Origin: Chamaelirium japonicum
Lineage: Eukaryota; Streptophyta; Magnoliopsida; Liliales; Melanthiaceae
Assembly (NCBI GenBank): GCA_947650365.1
Contig: OX393549.1
Coordinates: 21,256,572-21,320,571, forward strand
DNA: 64,000 bases
Direction: 5' to 3'
Of the stretch, positions 45,884 through 55,053 are shown piece after piece. The translations under genes and the position numbers were made by a program. Every line of letters begins with the position of its first letter. Within the stretch, counting starts at the first letter, position 1. Under the pieces are notes generated by a model that was given only the letters and a program-made list of their open reading frames with translations, was not told where the DNA came from and did no database searches.

Positions 45884-46491
45884 TGTGGGGGATGATCTTC
45901 GTGCTGACCCGAAGACTCCGCCCAACCAGTCAATCGAGTCGAGTCGAAAGTCCGATCGGACGTTTGTTTAGTCGGATGGTAATGACTTGAAATTGAACTT
46001 CTGAATAGTCGAAAGATTGCAGGCACGAGATGTGATCTTGGAGTTCAGCCGAAGCCTACGTCTCCATGCTATAAGGAGCAACCTGAATTCACTAACACTT
46101 GAACTGAAGTGACCTCGACAGGCCGAGTGTTACTAGTTTCTCTTCGAAAGGAAGATCGATATGTTGGGATGTCTGAGCTCTAGATTTTTTTGGAAGTCTG
46201 ATTCAGAAATCAGATATTCGATCTGTTACATTCGTTGAGTCTATTATTTATAGAACTTTTGGATGAGAACTAGGGTAAAATGCGGTTTTCTACAGCTGTC
46301 GTCTAGGCTCCGGTGGAGGGCCAGTGGGTCCTACTGCCGTCTCTTTGGATCCCCAAGCAGGGCTGGTGGGTCATGCTGTCGTCTCTGTGGACCTCCAAGC
46401 AGGGTTGGTGGGTCCCGTTGTCGTCCCTATGGACCCCCAGGCAGGGCTGGTGGGTCTTGTTGTGGGGTTTTGGCCAAAATTTGCACCCATA
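45884..46491 (-). repeat. right (5') LTR of Y
   Basis: TGTGGGGGATGATCTTCG to TTTGCACCCATA, aligned end to end with 33754-34360. Confidence 0.92.
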
Positions 46492-46496
46492 GCGGC

Positions 46497-46891
46497 CGGG
46501 GCACAATGAATTGCGCGGTCGAGCGCAGCGAGATGAAGTGCACAGTCGGGCATAGCAAAGTGAAGTGCGCGGCTGGGGGCACAACGAAGTGGGCGGTTGG
46601 GCGCAACAATGTACGCGGCTGGCGGGTGAAATGCGCGATCAGGCGCAGCCGGGCGCAACGAAGTGAAGCGCACAGCTGGGACGTAATGAAGTGAAGTGAG
46701 CGACCGGGACGCAGCGAAGTGCGCGATCGGGCGCAGCGAGGTGAAGCGTGCGGGCGGGCACAGCGAAGTAAAGGGCGCGGCTGGGGCGTGACACAGTGAA
46801 GTGTGCGGCGGGCCGGGACGAGGTGCGCGGCTGGTTGGGCGAAGTACATGGTCGGGTGCTTTCACCTTCTTTATTTGTTAAGGTACACACA
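46497..46891 (-). repeat. right LTR of X, part 2
   Basis: The minisatellite of X resumes immediately after the GCGGC duplication of Y and ends with CACCTTCTTTATTTGTTAAGG + TACACACA, the same ending as the left LTR of X. Parts 1 and 2 add up to about 1.69 kb against 1.72 kb on the left. Confidence 0.88.
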
Positions 46892-47162
46892 TCTGCGCTA
46901 GCCAAATAGCGATGATATCATGGAGGAAACTCAAGGATTATTATGGACAACATATTCCCCGAAGATGAGTGAGATGTGCCTGGACTCGAGGAATAAAAGG
47001 ATGTCAAAGAAACCCCACATATGTCGCTTTCCTATGAACTAACTCAAAAATTTCTATAATTCATCAATGCTCACCACCGGATTAGGAACAGGAAAACACA
47101 TTCCCAACTTCAACAAGATCTGATTGAGTATCTGTGGTAGCTTCATGGAAAAGATTAGCCGT
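46892..47162 (+). pseudogene. PIF/Harbinger transposase, 3' part
   Basis: Starting in the target duplication, the frame of the 5' part continues as LR, a stop (TAG), then PNSDDI, where the family has 'YLRRPxxxDI'. The last 110 bp encode HRIRNRKTHSQLQQDLIEYL, then W, a TAG stop, LHGKD and a stop. This is the typical C-terminus of plant HARBI1-like transposases. The several hundred base pairs that would encode the DDE catalytic core are absent. Together with 17579-17977 this is one gene split by X. Confidence 0.8.
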
Positions 47163-47395
47163 ATTTTGTATTGTTTTCATAATATGTAATCCAAAACTTG
47201 TATTGTACTTTGCAATGTTTTTCTATGGTTTAATGTAATTCCTGTTTGTCATGTAAATCTACTTTCAATTCAATAATACAAGGTCTATTTCAACACTAGT
47301 GTAACATACATAGCTTTAAAAAAAACACAACATAATTAAGAAAGAAATATCATAAAGAAGCAAAAAGACAAGTATACAGATAGTTCTGTGATCCT
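47163..47395. other. AT-rich gap between convergent Harbinger genes
   Basis: Probable 3' untranslated regions of the transposase (+) and the ORF1 gene (-). Nothing else seen. Confidence 0.5.
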
Positions 47396-48323
47396 CGAGC
47401 TCGAGCTAAGATCGCCATCTGGCGGACCCTGTAGTACTCATCTTGAATGGGTGGTAGCTTTTCACACTAGATGCTCATGATCCTCTCATCTTTAGTTGTT
47501 TCGAGTCTCTCTTTATTCGCAGTGAACTTCACCTCCTCAAGTGCAGGTGCCTTGTCATTGACTCCCATTCTTTTCTTTATGGCTGCAAATCATTTCTTTG
47601 TCTGTTGAAATCATTTCAACATTGGTTACCACTGATTTCTTGTACAGATCAATCTTTGTCTCTTGCATCTTCTCGAAGAGGTTGAGAATCATCCGATTAC
47701 GGTCCCCTACATCGCACCCTTCACCTTGACCTCGAGACGTGCTTTTTAGGCCTTCTTGCTTGGTGGCCTTTCTATGTTGATGAAGCCTTCCTCTTCATCT
47801 TCAAGGTTGATGGAATTTGGGGTAGAGGGAGAGGAAGATGCAGGAGAGCTCGAAGCATGACTTTTGGCTTTATTCGCCGCACTGTCCTCCATCCACTTCG
47901 GTTGGTACCAAAGCTCGCTCCAACAATGCTCAAATTAGAAAGAGGTGGTCTTGTTTAAGGACTTGTACAACTCCTTATCTTGTTGGATCTAAATAAAATA
48001 CCAAATGTTACAAGCATGCCTAATGTGACCTTAAGTTTAAACAAGTTTATTTTGATAATTTACTTTGTCTTGCTCATTGACGTCTGATTGTTGTCTCTCT
48101 TCAACTTGAGAGTAGCATGCTCTTGAAATTTACTCAGGTTAGCTTGGATTGCAGTCCACCGATCAATCAAAGAGATTTCTGTTCGTTCAGACTGAAAATC
48201 TTTGTACTTGTGATAAAAGTCGTGGATGCAGCTCCCAAAACGATCATGTTTTTGGTAGGTGCTTTGCACCACATCCATATTAATGTTGATCCACGAGGAG
48301 ATCAACATTAGGTTCTCCTTCAT
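47396..48323 (-). pseudogene. PIF/Harbinger ORF1 (SANT/Myb-like accessory protein)
   Basis: The minus-strand frame from 48323 gives MKENLMLISSWININMDVVQ, then CIHDFYHKYKDF and SLIDRWTAIQANLSKFQEH. This is the Myb/SANT-like DNA-binding protein that accompanies plant PIF/Harbinger transposases. Beyond an intron-like or disrupted stretch (about 47950-48060) it continues as CWSELWYQPKWME and NSINLEDEEEGFINIERPPS, then a TAG after SKKA near 47730 and further disruptions. The ORF1 product helps transposase bind element ends and enter the nucleus. Its convergent orientation to the transposase is a known arrangement. Nonfunctional. Confidence 0.8.
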
Positions 48324-48723
48324 GGAGAAGTTCCCAGTGCATTGGCTTCTCTTTGTTGTTGGCGCACCAGGTTGCTCGGAGATCGGAGAGTGAAAGCCTA
48401 ATGACGGGGTCTCTTGATCCTCCGAATGGCCCGCACTGGTGAACGCGATAAAGCTCGACTCTAAGTCAAGTAGCGAGGATCCAAAAAAGTCGTTGGACTA
48501 CCCGATGTGATTCTTTGTGACGTTTGATCATCGACCATTGATACCAAGGGAGAAGATTAACAGCCTCTTGTTTAAAGTTTCAAGCCGAAAGTGGTAGGCA
48601 AGTAGGCTAGATCTTTCTGATCGCCATTTCTATTTCTCCTGTCGCTACCTGTCTATAAAGATACAGATAAGTTTGCATAAAAATTATGGGGCCCACACAT
48701 ATGGATCATCCTTGGCCTCGAAA
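48324..48723. other. right side of the Harbinger element and flank
   Basis: No gene. The terminal inverted repeat of the Harbinger element should lie here or just beyond, but I could not fix it, because the left end is lost under element A. Confidence 0.4.
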
Positions 48724-48790
48724 CGGGTGATGGATATTACCCATATTCGGGTGGCGCCCATCGGATGGCGCCAAAGGATTCCATCACCCG
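48724..48790. repeat. short foldback, CGGGTGATGGAT arms
   Basis: CGGGTGATGGAT(A) at 48724 and GGATTCCATCACCCG at 48776-48790 are inverted, with an inner GGCGCC pair (48753 and 48769). About 67 bp, perhaps a MITE remnant. It lies about 290 bp upstream of the DUF630/632 start codon. Confidence 0.6.
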
Positions 48791-48975
48791 CTCCGCAACC
48801 CGACGACGCAGGCCGCGCTGGCAATACAATAATACAGATTCTCCACTAGCGCGCGCGCTCTCGCTCTCGCGCTCCCTCGCTGCTCGCCTTTTTCTCTCTC
48901 TAACGTCCTTTCTGATCTTAGATATTCCACCTTAACACCGCCACGATGTGATTGCTCCTCTTTTTCTCTCTCTAA

Positions 48976-48976
48976 C

Positions 48977-49041
<65 letters not shown>
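48976..49041. repeat. (CT)n(CA)n microsatellite in the 5' UTR
   Basis: About 22 CT repeats run into about 10 CA repeats, ending 38 bp before the ATG at 49079. Pyrimidine-rich 5' leaders are common in plant genes. The reading frames through it are artefacts. Confidence 0.9.
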
Positions 49042-49078
49042 TCCAGACCACCCGATCCGTGCACCGTTGCACCCTCCA

Positions 49079-50558
49079 ATGGGCTGCGGCGACTCCAAGC
49101 TCGACGACCTCGAGGCCGTCGCCCTCTGCCGCAGTCGCTCCGACCTCCTCGCCGCCGCTATCCGCGACCGCTACGCCCTCGCCGCCGCCCACACCGCCTA
49201 CGCCGACTCCCTCCGCTTCGTCGGCGCATCTCTCGACCGTCTCCTTCTCGACGGAGGCGGCGGCGCCTCCCTCCCCCCCACCTCCTCCTCCCCCGTCCTC
49301 CCCCTCCCGACCCAACGCAAGGGCGACCCTCTCCCCCTCCCCGTCACCTTCCCCTCCCACTCCCTTCCTCCCACCGCCGCTACCCACCAGTCCCACTCCC
49401 ACTCCCACTCCCACTCCGGCTCCCACATCGACTTCCACTCCGACTCCGACAGTGACTCTCCCCTCCATTCCGGCGGTTCGTCCCCCCTCCCGACCGTCGC
49501 CAACCTCCACTACGCCCGCGGCCAGCCACCCGCCCCCTCCGTCTCATACGAGCAGCGTCCCCAGAGCCCGGAGACAGTCCACTCCCGCTCCGTCGAACCC
49601 TCCTATTACGGCTACCCTTATGCCACCGACGACCCCGGTCTCCAATCTTATCCTTACGCCTACCCACCTGATTATTATAGCCACAGCGAAAAGGGAGGCT
49701 TCTTCGGACCCTCCTCTCCTCCGCCCGCCGCCGCTGCTCCGCCGCCCGGGGCAGGCCCTTCATCGTCCTCCGCCCGGGCGCCTCCTCCTCCGCCGCCGCC
49801 GCCGAAGACGTCCACCTGGGACTTCCTGAACCCATTCGAGTCGTACGACGCCTACTACCCTCCCCACAGTCCCAGCTGGCCGTCCAAGGAGGTGGGGGAG
49901 GAGCACGAGGTCGTCAAGGAAGCCTATGTCAACCAGAAGTTTGTGGCTTCCACCTCGTCCCCGACCCTCGAAGAGTACTCCAGTAGGATACCACCCTCAT
50001 CCTCCAAAGACTATGAAGACCGCAGCTATGGAGGGGATTCAAGCTACCGGTCGAGGTCTGCAGGGGCCGGTAGTAGCACGGAGGACGAGGGGGGCATGGT
50101 GGAGAAGAATGTCGCACATGAGGAGCGGCGGAGTGCGGCCGCTGTGGCCGCTCCACGTAGATATGGAGATGTTTCGACGGTTTCTGTGGAGCTTAAGGCC
50201 CAGTTCGATAGGGCATCCGATTCTGCCGTGGAGCTGTCGAGAATGCTCGAGGTGGGAAAACACCCATATCGCAAGAAGAATTCGGTGTATGAAGGTGAAG
50301 AGACTCTGCATTTTTCTTTCTTTTTGAAGCTGTTTTGCTCATTCTTCAGAGTATTTACTGCAAAGTCTAAGTCTAACCCATTTATTGTAATGAAAACCAG
50401 CCTCTTCGAGGATGATGTGTTCGATGACGCCTCCCTCCGATTCAAAAAATGGTGATCTTTTGATCTTTGACGAGGATACGGTAATGAACTCAAGGAGTCT
50501 GTCTTCAACCTTGCAGAAGCTGTACATCTGGGAGAGTAAGCTACTCGATGAAGTCAGG
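49079..50558 (+). CDS. DUF630/DUF632 protein (NRG2/REL2-type), 5' part, two exons
   Basis: Exon 1 is 49079-50294 and exon 2 is 50401-50558 (borders GTGAAG...ACCAG, then donor GTACGC), giving 458 residues so far. It starts MGCGDSKLDDLEAVALCRSR, the N-myristoylation/palmitoylation motif and DUF630 of this plant-only family. The ATG at 49067 gives MHPP before it and would abolish myristoylation, so 49079 is chosen. A long Pro/Ser/His/Tyr linker follows (SHSHSHSHSGSH; polyproline near 49780-49802), then DUF632 from about residue 372: VELKAQFDRASDSAVELSRM, LEVGKHPYRKK; exon 2 supplies NGDLLIFDEDTVMNSRSLSS and TLQKLYIWESKLLDEVR. Relatives (650-850 residues) act in nitrate signalling or leaf morphology. 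The later DUF632 exons are not seen up to 64000, so either the next intron exceeds 13 kb or the gene is cut by transposons. GC-rich codons suggest a monocot. Confidence 0.88.
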
Positions 50559-50592
50559 GTACGCTCTGTGTTCGCAATTTTGTAGGGATGTC

Positions 50593-50856
50593 TGTTAGCT
50601 TGATATACATTGTAGGTCCGCTCCTTAACAGCTTAAGCTTTTGCGCGAGATGGTTAATTAACATGGCATCAGAGCTCCGGTTTCAGGTCTTGGGTTCAAA
50701 TCTTGTTACCTCCATTTGTTTATTCCAGCATTGCCCCATCTATTTAGGTCTCCACGTGCGGGAAAGGGCCCCATGTGAGGTGGGGTGTTAGCTTGATATA
50801 CATTGTGGGTCCATTCCCTAACAACTTAAGCTTTTTGGTGAGGTAGTTACTTAACA
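50593..50856 (+). mobile_element. complete SMART-like miniature LTR element (264 bp)
   Basis: LTR 1 (50593-50663) and LTR 2 (50786-50856) are both 71 bp, start TGTTAGCTTGATATAC and end TTAACA. TGGCATCAGAGC (50664-50675), a one-base variant of the initiator-Met primer site, follows LTR 1. A purine tract TGAGGTGGGG precedes LTR 2. Flanks ATGTC (50588-50592) and ATTTC (50857-50861) look like a 5-bp target duplication with one mismatch. The LTRs differ at about 11 of 71 positions, so it is old. Size and gene-proximal placement match SMART elements described from grasses. It is non-coding and depends on other elements. It lies 34 bp after exon 2 of the DUF630/632 gene, in the intron. Confidence 0.85.
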
Positions 50857-50861
50857 ATTTC

Positions 50862-52829
50862 TACTTGCTGCAGCTTCTTATATGATTCTGCTTTATGTTA
50901 GTTTTGATTATTCAGCTGATGCATCCATGAGATTTATCGGTAGTCCGATGGACTCGCCTTTAACTTTTTGTTTATAGTCTAGGAGCAGGTTCAGATGTAG
51001 CTTTTCTCTATTGAATGTTTGTGTTAGGAAAAAGTTCGACATGCTTTACACAATAATGAGTGTTCCGAGGATCAAGGTTTTAATTGTTGCTTTCGATGTC
51101 GATTTCGGTCGGTCGGAAAAAAAAGGAAATTTGTCGGATTATGGTCAAATGACGGTGGAAATTTTGTGTTCTAAGGAAAAATTTTGGTGGAAATTGATTG
51201 GATTTTGTTCAAATGTCGATATGCTATGAAAAAAATTCAGAATCGAAGAAAACGCTGAAAAATTTCACTAAAAAAGATATAATCTTTTACTGAGAAAGAT
51301 GAAAGTTTTCAATGAAAATGTCTGAAGAAAAGACGGAATACCAGATTTCTGTGAAATGTCGGTCATTTTGGCCGACATTTCATGATGTTGAACCGAAATT
51401 TGCTACCATCAAAATTGCAGAAAATTTCTGTGTTGAATCCTAAAAAAAAAGTAAGACATTTTTTGGTCATTTGGTAGTCGATTTGTCGACATTTGATTCC
51501 ATGCCGAGGATTGCAATAAAATTTTCTTGTTCCCTCTTTCATGCTCATACTTATATTTTTACTGGCTAATATAATTAGAAAAACTTTATCTCTGTCTGTT
51601 TGTTTTCCTAACAGGAAAACTTCTACTTCTATAAATTTTCCTTCTAGATGCATTTCTACTAGAATGCAATAGTACTATTAAAATAAATGTCTTCTTGCTT
51701 ACACATTATGCAACTTTCTAGTGGTGTTTGATATAGCACTAATTTCTATACAAGCACTTGATGTACCTCTGATTGTATTTTGTTACTCCAATAGTCCAAT
51801 ATTGTGTAACATATGATACTTATAAATTGATCATGCTAGATAGAGAGAGTGCACTAGCTTATATCAAATTTTACCTGTTACATCTTCACCTAAGCTGCTA
51901 ACTGTAGAAGGTTTTGTTAACACTTGAACTCACACTTAACCAGAATCCATTGTGGAAGAACCTTTTGGGGAATTCTCCATTATATATGATCTATGCATAT
52001 AATATATTAGTACCATAAAAAAGGCTATGATTTTGTGACTGCCACTTGTATCAAGTTTCAACAATTAGTCTAAACTAAACTTTCATATTTTTTAACCTTG
52101 GAGGGTTGTGGCATGCTTGCATGAGCTTAAACTACATAACAAATGAGGTACGGCCCACTATCTTTTAACTGCATCCTAGGTTTTTCTTGGCAGTCCCACC
52201 CTTTTGCCAAGTAACCTTTCTTAGGTTTTCAGAGGGTGGACCGTTGACTTTCAGCTGATAATCGGTTAGGAAATATTTGTTAACCTTGTGGAGCGTTCTT
52301 CATTTGAGTTGTGCTATATAGTTGACTCCATCTTAATGCGACAAGGCTAAGATGATGAGTTGGAGTCTTTGGACCCCCGGAACTACTACTGAAGAACTTA
52401 AGACAAGTGGAGTTAAATTGTAGCATTTTTACCCTCTCAGAACGGGTAATTTGTACTCCTCAAATGAAGAAAGACAAAATCCTTGACCATCCATAGGATA
52501 AGTGATGCGGAACAAACTCGCCGAGAGGAGGGGGGCATGGAAGATCGCCTTGTGTCGTCTTCTTCTCAAGGATTTTGAGAGATAGTGGGGGAGGAGAGAA
52601 GAGATGAGGGGAAGGATCCGGAGTCCACTGGATTCGGGGAATCCAACCCTAATGGATTCCAATCCAGGAAGTTCTAACGAATCCCACAAGCCGTCATTTT
52701 TTTTCATAATTCATAAGCATCGTTTAATTCATCAAATAGGGGCCTATAAGTAGGCTTACATTACTTGGTCTCCAAGAAACCATAAAATAACTACCAAAAA
52801 TAAAAAGATAATACTTTCCATAAATGAAA
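50862..52829. other. putative intron of the DUF630/632 gene, no exon found
   Basis: AT-rich sequence. I searched all frames for the expected DUF632 continuation (of the type 'EEKxRxxxDRKCxxLKxLDxRGAE') and did not see it. A block at 51080-51500 with repeated GTCGATTTCGGTCGG / TTGGTCATTTGGTAGTCGAT motifs is partly self-complementary and may be a decayed MITE. Confidence 0.5.
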
Positions 52830-53501
52830 GATCTAAACAGTGTTATTAATGGCGCGCGCCTAGGCTCAGGCTCAACTAGGCTCACCCCCTGCGTCTCAAA
52901 AGGCACAAGGGCAGGCTCTGTTAGAAAGGCGTGTGCCTAGGTCTAAGACGTGCGCCTAGGCTCCAGGCTCAAAAAAGGCGCGCCTAGTTGAACCATGTGT
53001 AATTATGTGCTTGGAATTGATATTTTTGACAATATGCTTAAGTTATTAAGTAGATTTGATTCATGATTATAGTAGTATGAATATTAGCACATTGGTTGAA
53101 TATTATTTACATTCAAACTTATTTGTTATAATTCTTAGGTAGGATCATATGAGCAATTGTGGGTTGGATTTGATGACTTTGATATTATTTTAACTATTAC
53201 AAGATATAATGAGTTTTTTTTTTTTTTTTCTCGATTTGCATATTTCATACTGATTTAGAAGCATGTGCACAAGTACACGGATGAAATAACACATTCAATC
53301 ATTCACTATTTATATTTTGTTTGCTATAATATCACATTTGATATCTTATAACGGGTTATTGAATTTGAACTATATATATTTAAATATTTAATATATTTTA
53401 AATGTCTTATTTAGAGCCGTAATTCAAACCTACAACATTTGTGTTGTTGCAACAAAGACCTATCCAATTTATCTTTTGTCTTAAGATTTATTTTCTTAGT
53501 C

Positions 53502-53524
53502 TATATATATATATATATATATAT
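53502..53524. repeat. (TA)n tract 1
   Basis: About 11 TA repeats, directly left of palindrome P1. Confidence 0.9.
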
Positions 53525-53636
53525 GGGCCTGCTATGCTGCGGCATGCGGTAGGTGCGGCTCCGCACCGCTTCCGTCTGATGCACGCGCTGCGTGCATCAG
53601 ACGGCATGCGGTAGGTGCCGCACTTACCGCATTATA
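53525..53636. repeat. palindrome P1 (112 bp) between TA tracts
   Basis: The core is a perfect hairpin: CCGTCTGATGCACGC, a 3-nt loop, GCGTGCATCAGACGG. On either side lie smaller hairpins built on GCGGTAGGTGC and CCGCACC. The element fills the space between two (TA)n tracts exactly. No coding content. Confidence 0.85.

Positions 53637-53728
<92 letters not shown>
53637..53728. repeat. (TA)n tract 2
   Basis: About 46 TA repeats between P1 and P2. Confidence 0.9.
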
Positions 53729-53732
<4 letters not shown>

Positions 53733-53837
53733 GGATGCTTTGGTGCTGTCTGCGGTCCGCAGCCGTCTGATGCACCTGTCGCGTCCATCGAACGACTGCG
53801 GACCGCACGGACCGTAGATCGCACCTAAGCATCCCTC

Positions 53838-53839
<2 letters not shown>
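53729..53839. repeat. palindrome P2 (111 bp) between TA tracts
   Basis: The outer arms GGGGGATGCTTTGGTGC and GCACCTAAGCATCCCTCCC pair, as do inner TGCGGTCCGCAGCCGT and ACGACTGCGGACCGCA. It shares the core CCGTCTGATGCAC with P1 but is otherwise different. Confidence 0.85.

Positions 53840-53917
<78 letters not shown>
53840..53917. repeat. (TA)n tract 3
   Basis: About 39 TA repeats between P2 and P3. Confidence 0.9.
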
Positions 53918-53920
<3 letters not shown>

Positions 53921-54654
53921 GACGGGGAGCCTGGACCTCAGGTGCAGCATGAATGCTACACCCGTGCCTGCATGGATGCCAAGTGTCCTGCCAACTGTTT
54001 CCCCGAATTAATTCCTGACCGAACAACCCGCTGGTTTTTGTGGGATTATTATGAGCCGTCCAATCGTTAGGATCCAACGTAAGGGATTCATCCCGACCGG
54101 ATTCTCGCTGTTACTGTGCCCGGCACAGTAACAACGAGATTTTGGTCCGGATGAATTCCATCCGTTGGATCCTGCGATCGAGCGGTTCAAACAAATACCG
54201 GCGGGCTGTTTTGTTGTGTGGGTGAATCTCATCCGTCTGATCAATCGAATCGAACGGGCCAAAATAATTTCGCGGTTACTGTAGCCGCTATAGTAACCGC
54301 GAAATTATTTTGAGCCATCCGATTGAATGAATCCAACGGATGGGATTCACCCACACAACAAAACAGTCCGCCAGTATTTGTTTGAGCCGCCCGATCGCAG
54401 GATCCAACGGATGGGATTCATCCGAACCAAAATCTCGCTGTTACTGTGCCCGCCACAGTAACAACGAGAATCCGGTCGGCGGGATGAATCCCTTACGTTG
54501 GATCCTGGCGATCGGACGGCTCATAATAATCCCACAAAAACCGACGGGCTGTTCGGTAGGGAATTAATTCGGGGAAACAGTTGGCAGGACACTTGGCATC
54601 CATGCAAGCACGGGTGCAGCATTCATGCTGCACCTGAGGTCCAGGCTCCCCGTC

Positions 54655-54657
<3 letters not shown>
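53918..54657. repeat. palindrome P3: 740-bp near-perfect inverted repeat of nested hairpins
   Basis: The left arm (53918-54286) and right arm (54287-54657) are complementary over their whole length at about 93-95% by eye, out to the TA borders (GAGGACGGGGAGCCTGGACC against GGTCCAGGCTCCCCGTCCCC). The centre is the hairpin TTCGCGGTTACTGTAGC / CGCTATAGTAACCGCGAA. Each arm contains a second hairpin, CTCGCTGTTACTGTGCC... CACAGTAACAACGAG (54104-54138 and 54433-54467). About 45-bp modules containing (G)GGATGAATCCCATCC + GTTGGATCCTGCGATCGG occur six times in alternating orientation (near 54046, 54149, 54220, 54307, 54377 and 54480). No coding content. Confidence 0.92.

Positions 54658-54719
<62 letters not shown>
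54658..54719. repeat. (TA)n tract 4
   Basis: About 30 TA repeats directly right of P3. Confidence 0.9.
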
Positions 54720-54721
<2 letters not shown>

Positions 54722-54819
54722 CCTTACTTCAATCAGGTGCGTGCCTTGAGTTGCGCTAGGCTTTAGGTGACATTTGCGTCTCATGTGTGCTTTGAGCCTT
54801 TCAGAACACTGGATCTAAA

Positions 54820-55053
54820 TCTTAACTAAATGACATCTTTAAAGCTACCATATTTAATAATATGAAAATAATATATTTTCGGATTAAAATAATAATTTCG
54901 AAATAAAATAATTATTTTATTTTGAATTTAATATTTTATTCTGAAAATACTATTTTAGGAATTATTAAATCCAAAATTGATTTTTTATTAAGCCTCGAGA
55001 ATGTGTCGGGCTGTGGAAATCGTGCAGGGCCTACCGGTAGGGCCCTGTCCCCA
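54820..55053. other. AT-rich stretch, nothing recognised
   Basis: No gene, RNA or repeat termini identified between the hAT element and the minus-strand coding remnant. Confidence 0.4.

Larger units (their letters stand above)
33754..46491 (-). mobile_element. Element Y: Tat-lineage Ty3 LTR retrotransposon with antisense ORF
   Basis: Left LTR 33754-34360 (607 bp) and right LTR 45884-46491 (608 bp), with a perfect target duplication GCGGC (33749-33753 and 46492-46496) inside the X LTR. 5' to 3' on the minus strand: primer-site region (about 45863-45883), gag, protease, reverse transcriptase, RNase H with a second, archaeal-type RNase H domain, integrase, a 100-bp tandem array, an antisense coding region and a tandem array next to the 3' LTR. 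The extra RNase H and the antisense ORF position fit the Tat lineage (Retand/Ogre/Grande relatives). LTRs differ at roughly 55 of 607 positions (about 9%), i.e. a few million years at usual plant rates. All parts are recognisable but broken in several places. Confidence 0.92.
17978..46891 (-). mobile_element. Element X: non-autonomous Ty3-type LTR element hosting W and Y
   Basis: Two LTRs of about 1.7 kb (17978-19694, and 32461-33753 continuing at 46497-46891) enclose an internal region of about 3.3 kb once nested element W is set aside. The flanking target duplication is TCTGT (17973-17977) and TCTGC (46892-46896), one mismatch, and the Harbinger gene reads across it. The internal region has a gag-like coding region but no pol, so X looks non-autonomous (LARD-like). 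The primer-site motif CCCACAGACGGCGCTAAGAT lies at 32441-32460. LTR copies differ by roughly a tenth, so it is old. It is broken. Confidence 0.85.
52838..54811. mobile_element. non-autonomous hAT element with 8-bp TSD GATCTAAA
   Basis: Ends CAGTGTT (52838) and AACACTG (54805-54811), with sub-terminal GGCGCGCGCCTAGGCTCAGG at left and GCGTGCCTTGAGTTGCGCTA at right. Perfect 8-bp duplication GATCTAAA at 52830-52837 and 54812-54819. No transposase frame. Three palindromes bounded by (TA)n occupy 53502-54719. It is inserted in the same stretch as the putative DUF632 intron. Confidence 0.88.

Noticed and set aside
49067-49078. Upstream ATG giving MHPP before MGCGDS
   Set aside because: The MGCGDSKL start is conserved in the family and needed for N-myristoylation.
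48948-49829. 293-codon frame starting in the CT microsatellite
   Set aside because: Out-of-phase shadow of the DUF630/632 exon, rich in S, P and T from CT/CCX composition.
50295-50455. C-terminal extension of the first DUF630/632 frame
   Set aside because: Residues after YE are intron. The family sequence resumes in another frame at 50401 with proper GT/AG borders.
50664-50720. tRNA-like SINE starting at TGGCATCAGAGC + TCCGG, with box-B-like GGTTTCAGGTCTTGGGTTCA
   Set aside because: The flanking 71-bp direct repeats and 5-bp duplication fit a miniature LTR element. The tRNA resemblance comes from the primer site.
53532-54077. 181-codon frame with long (IY)n stretch
   Set aside because: Read-through of (TA)n tracts and palindromes. 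No protein is implied.
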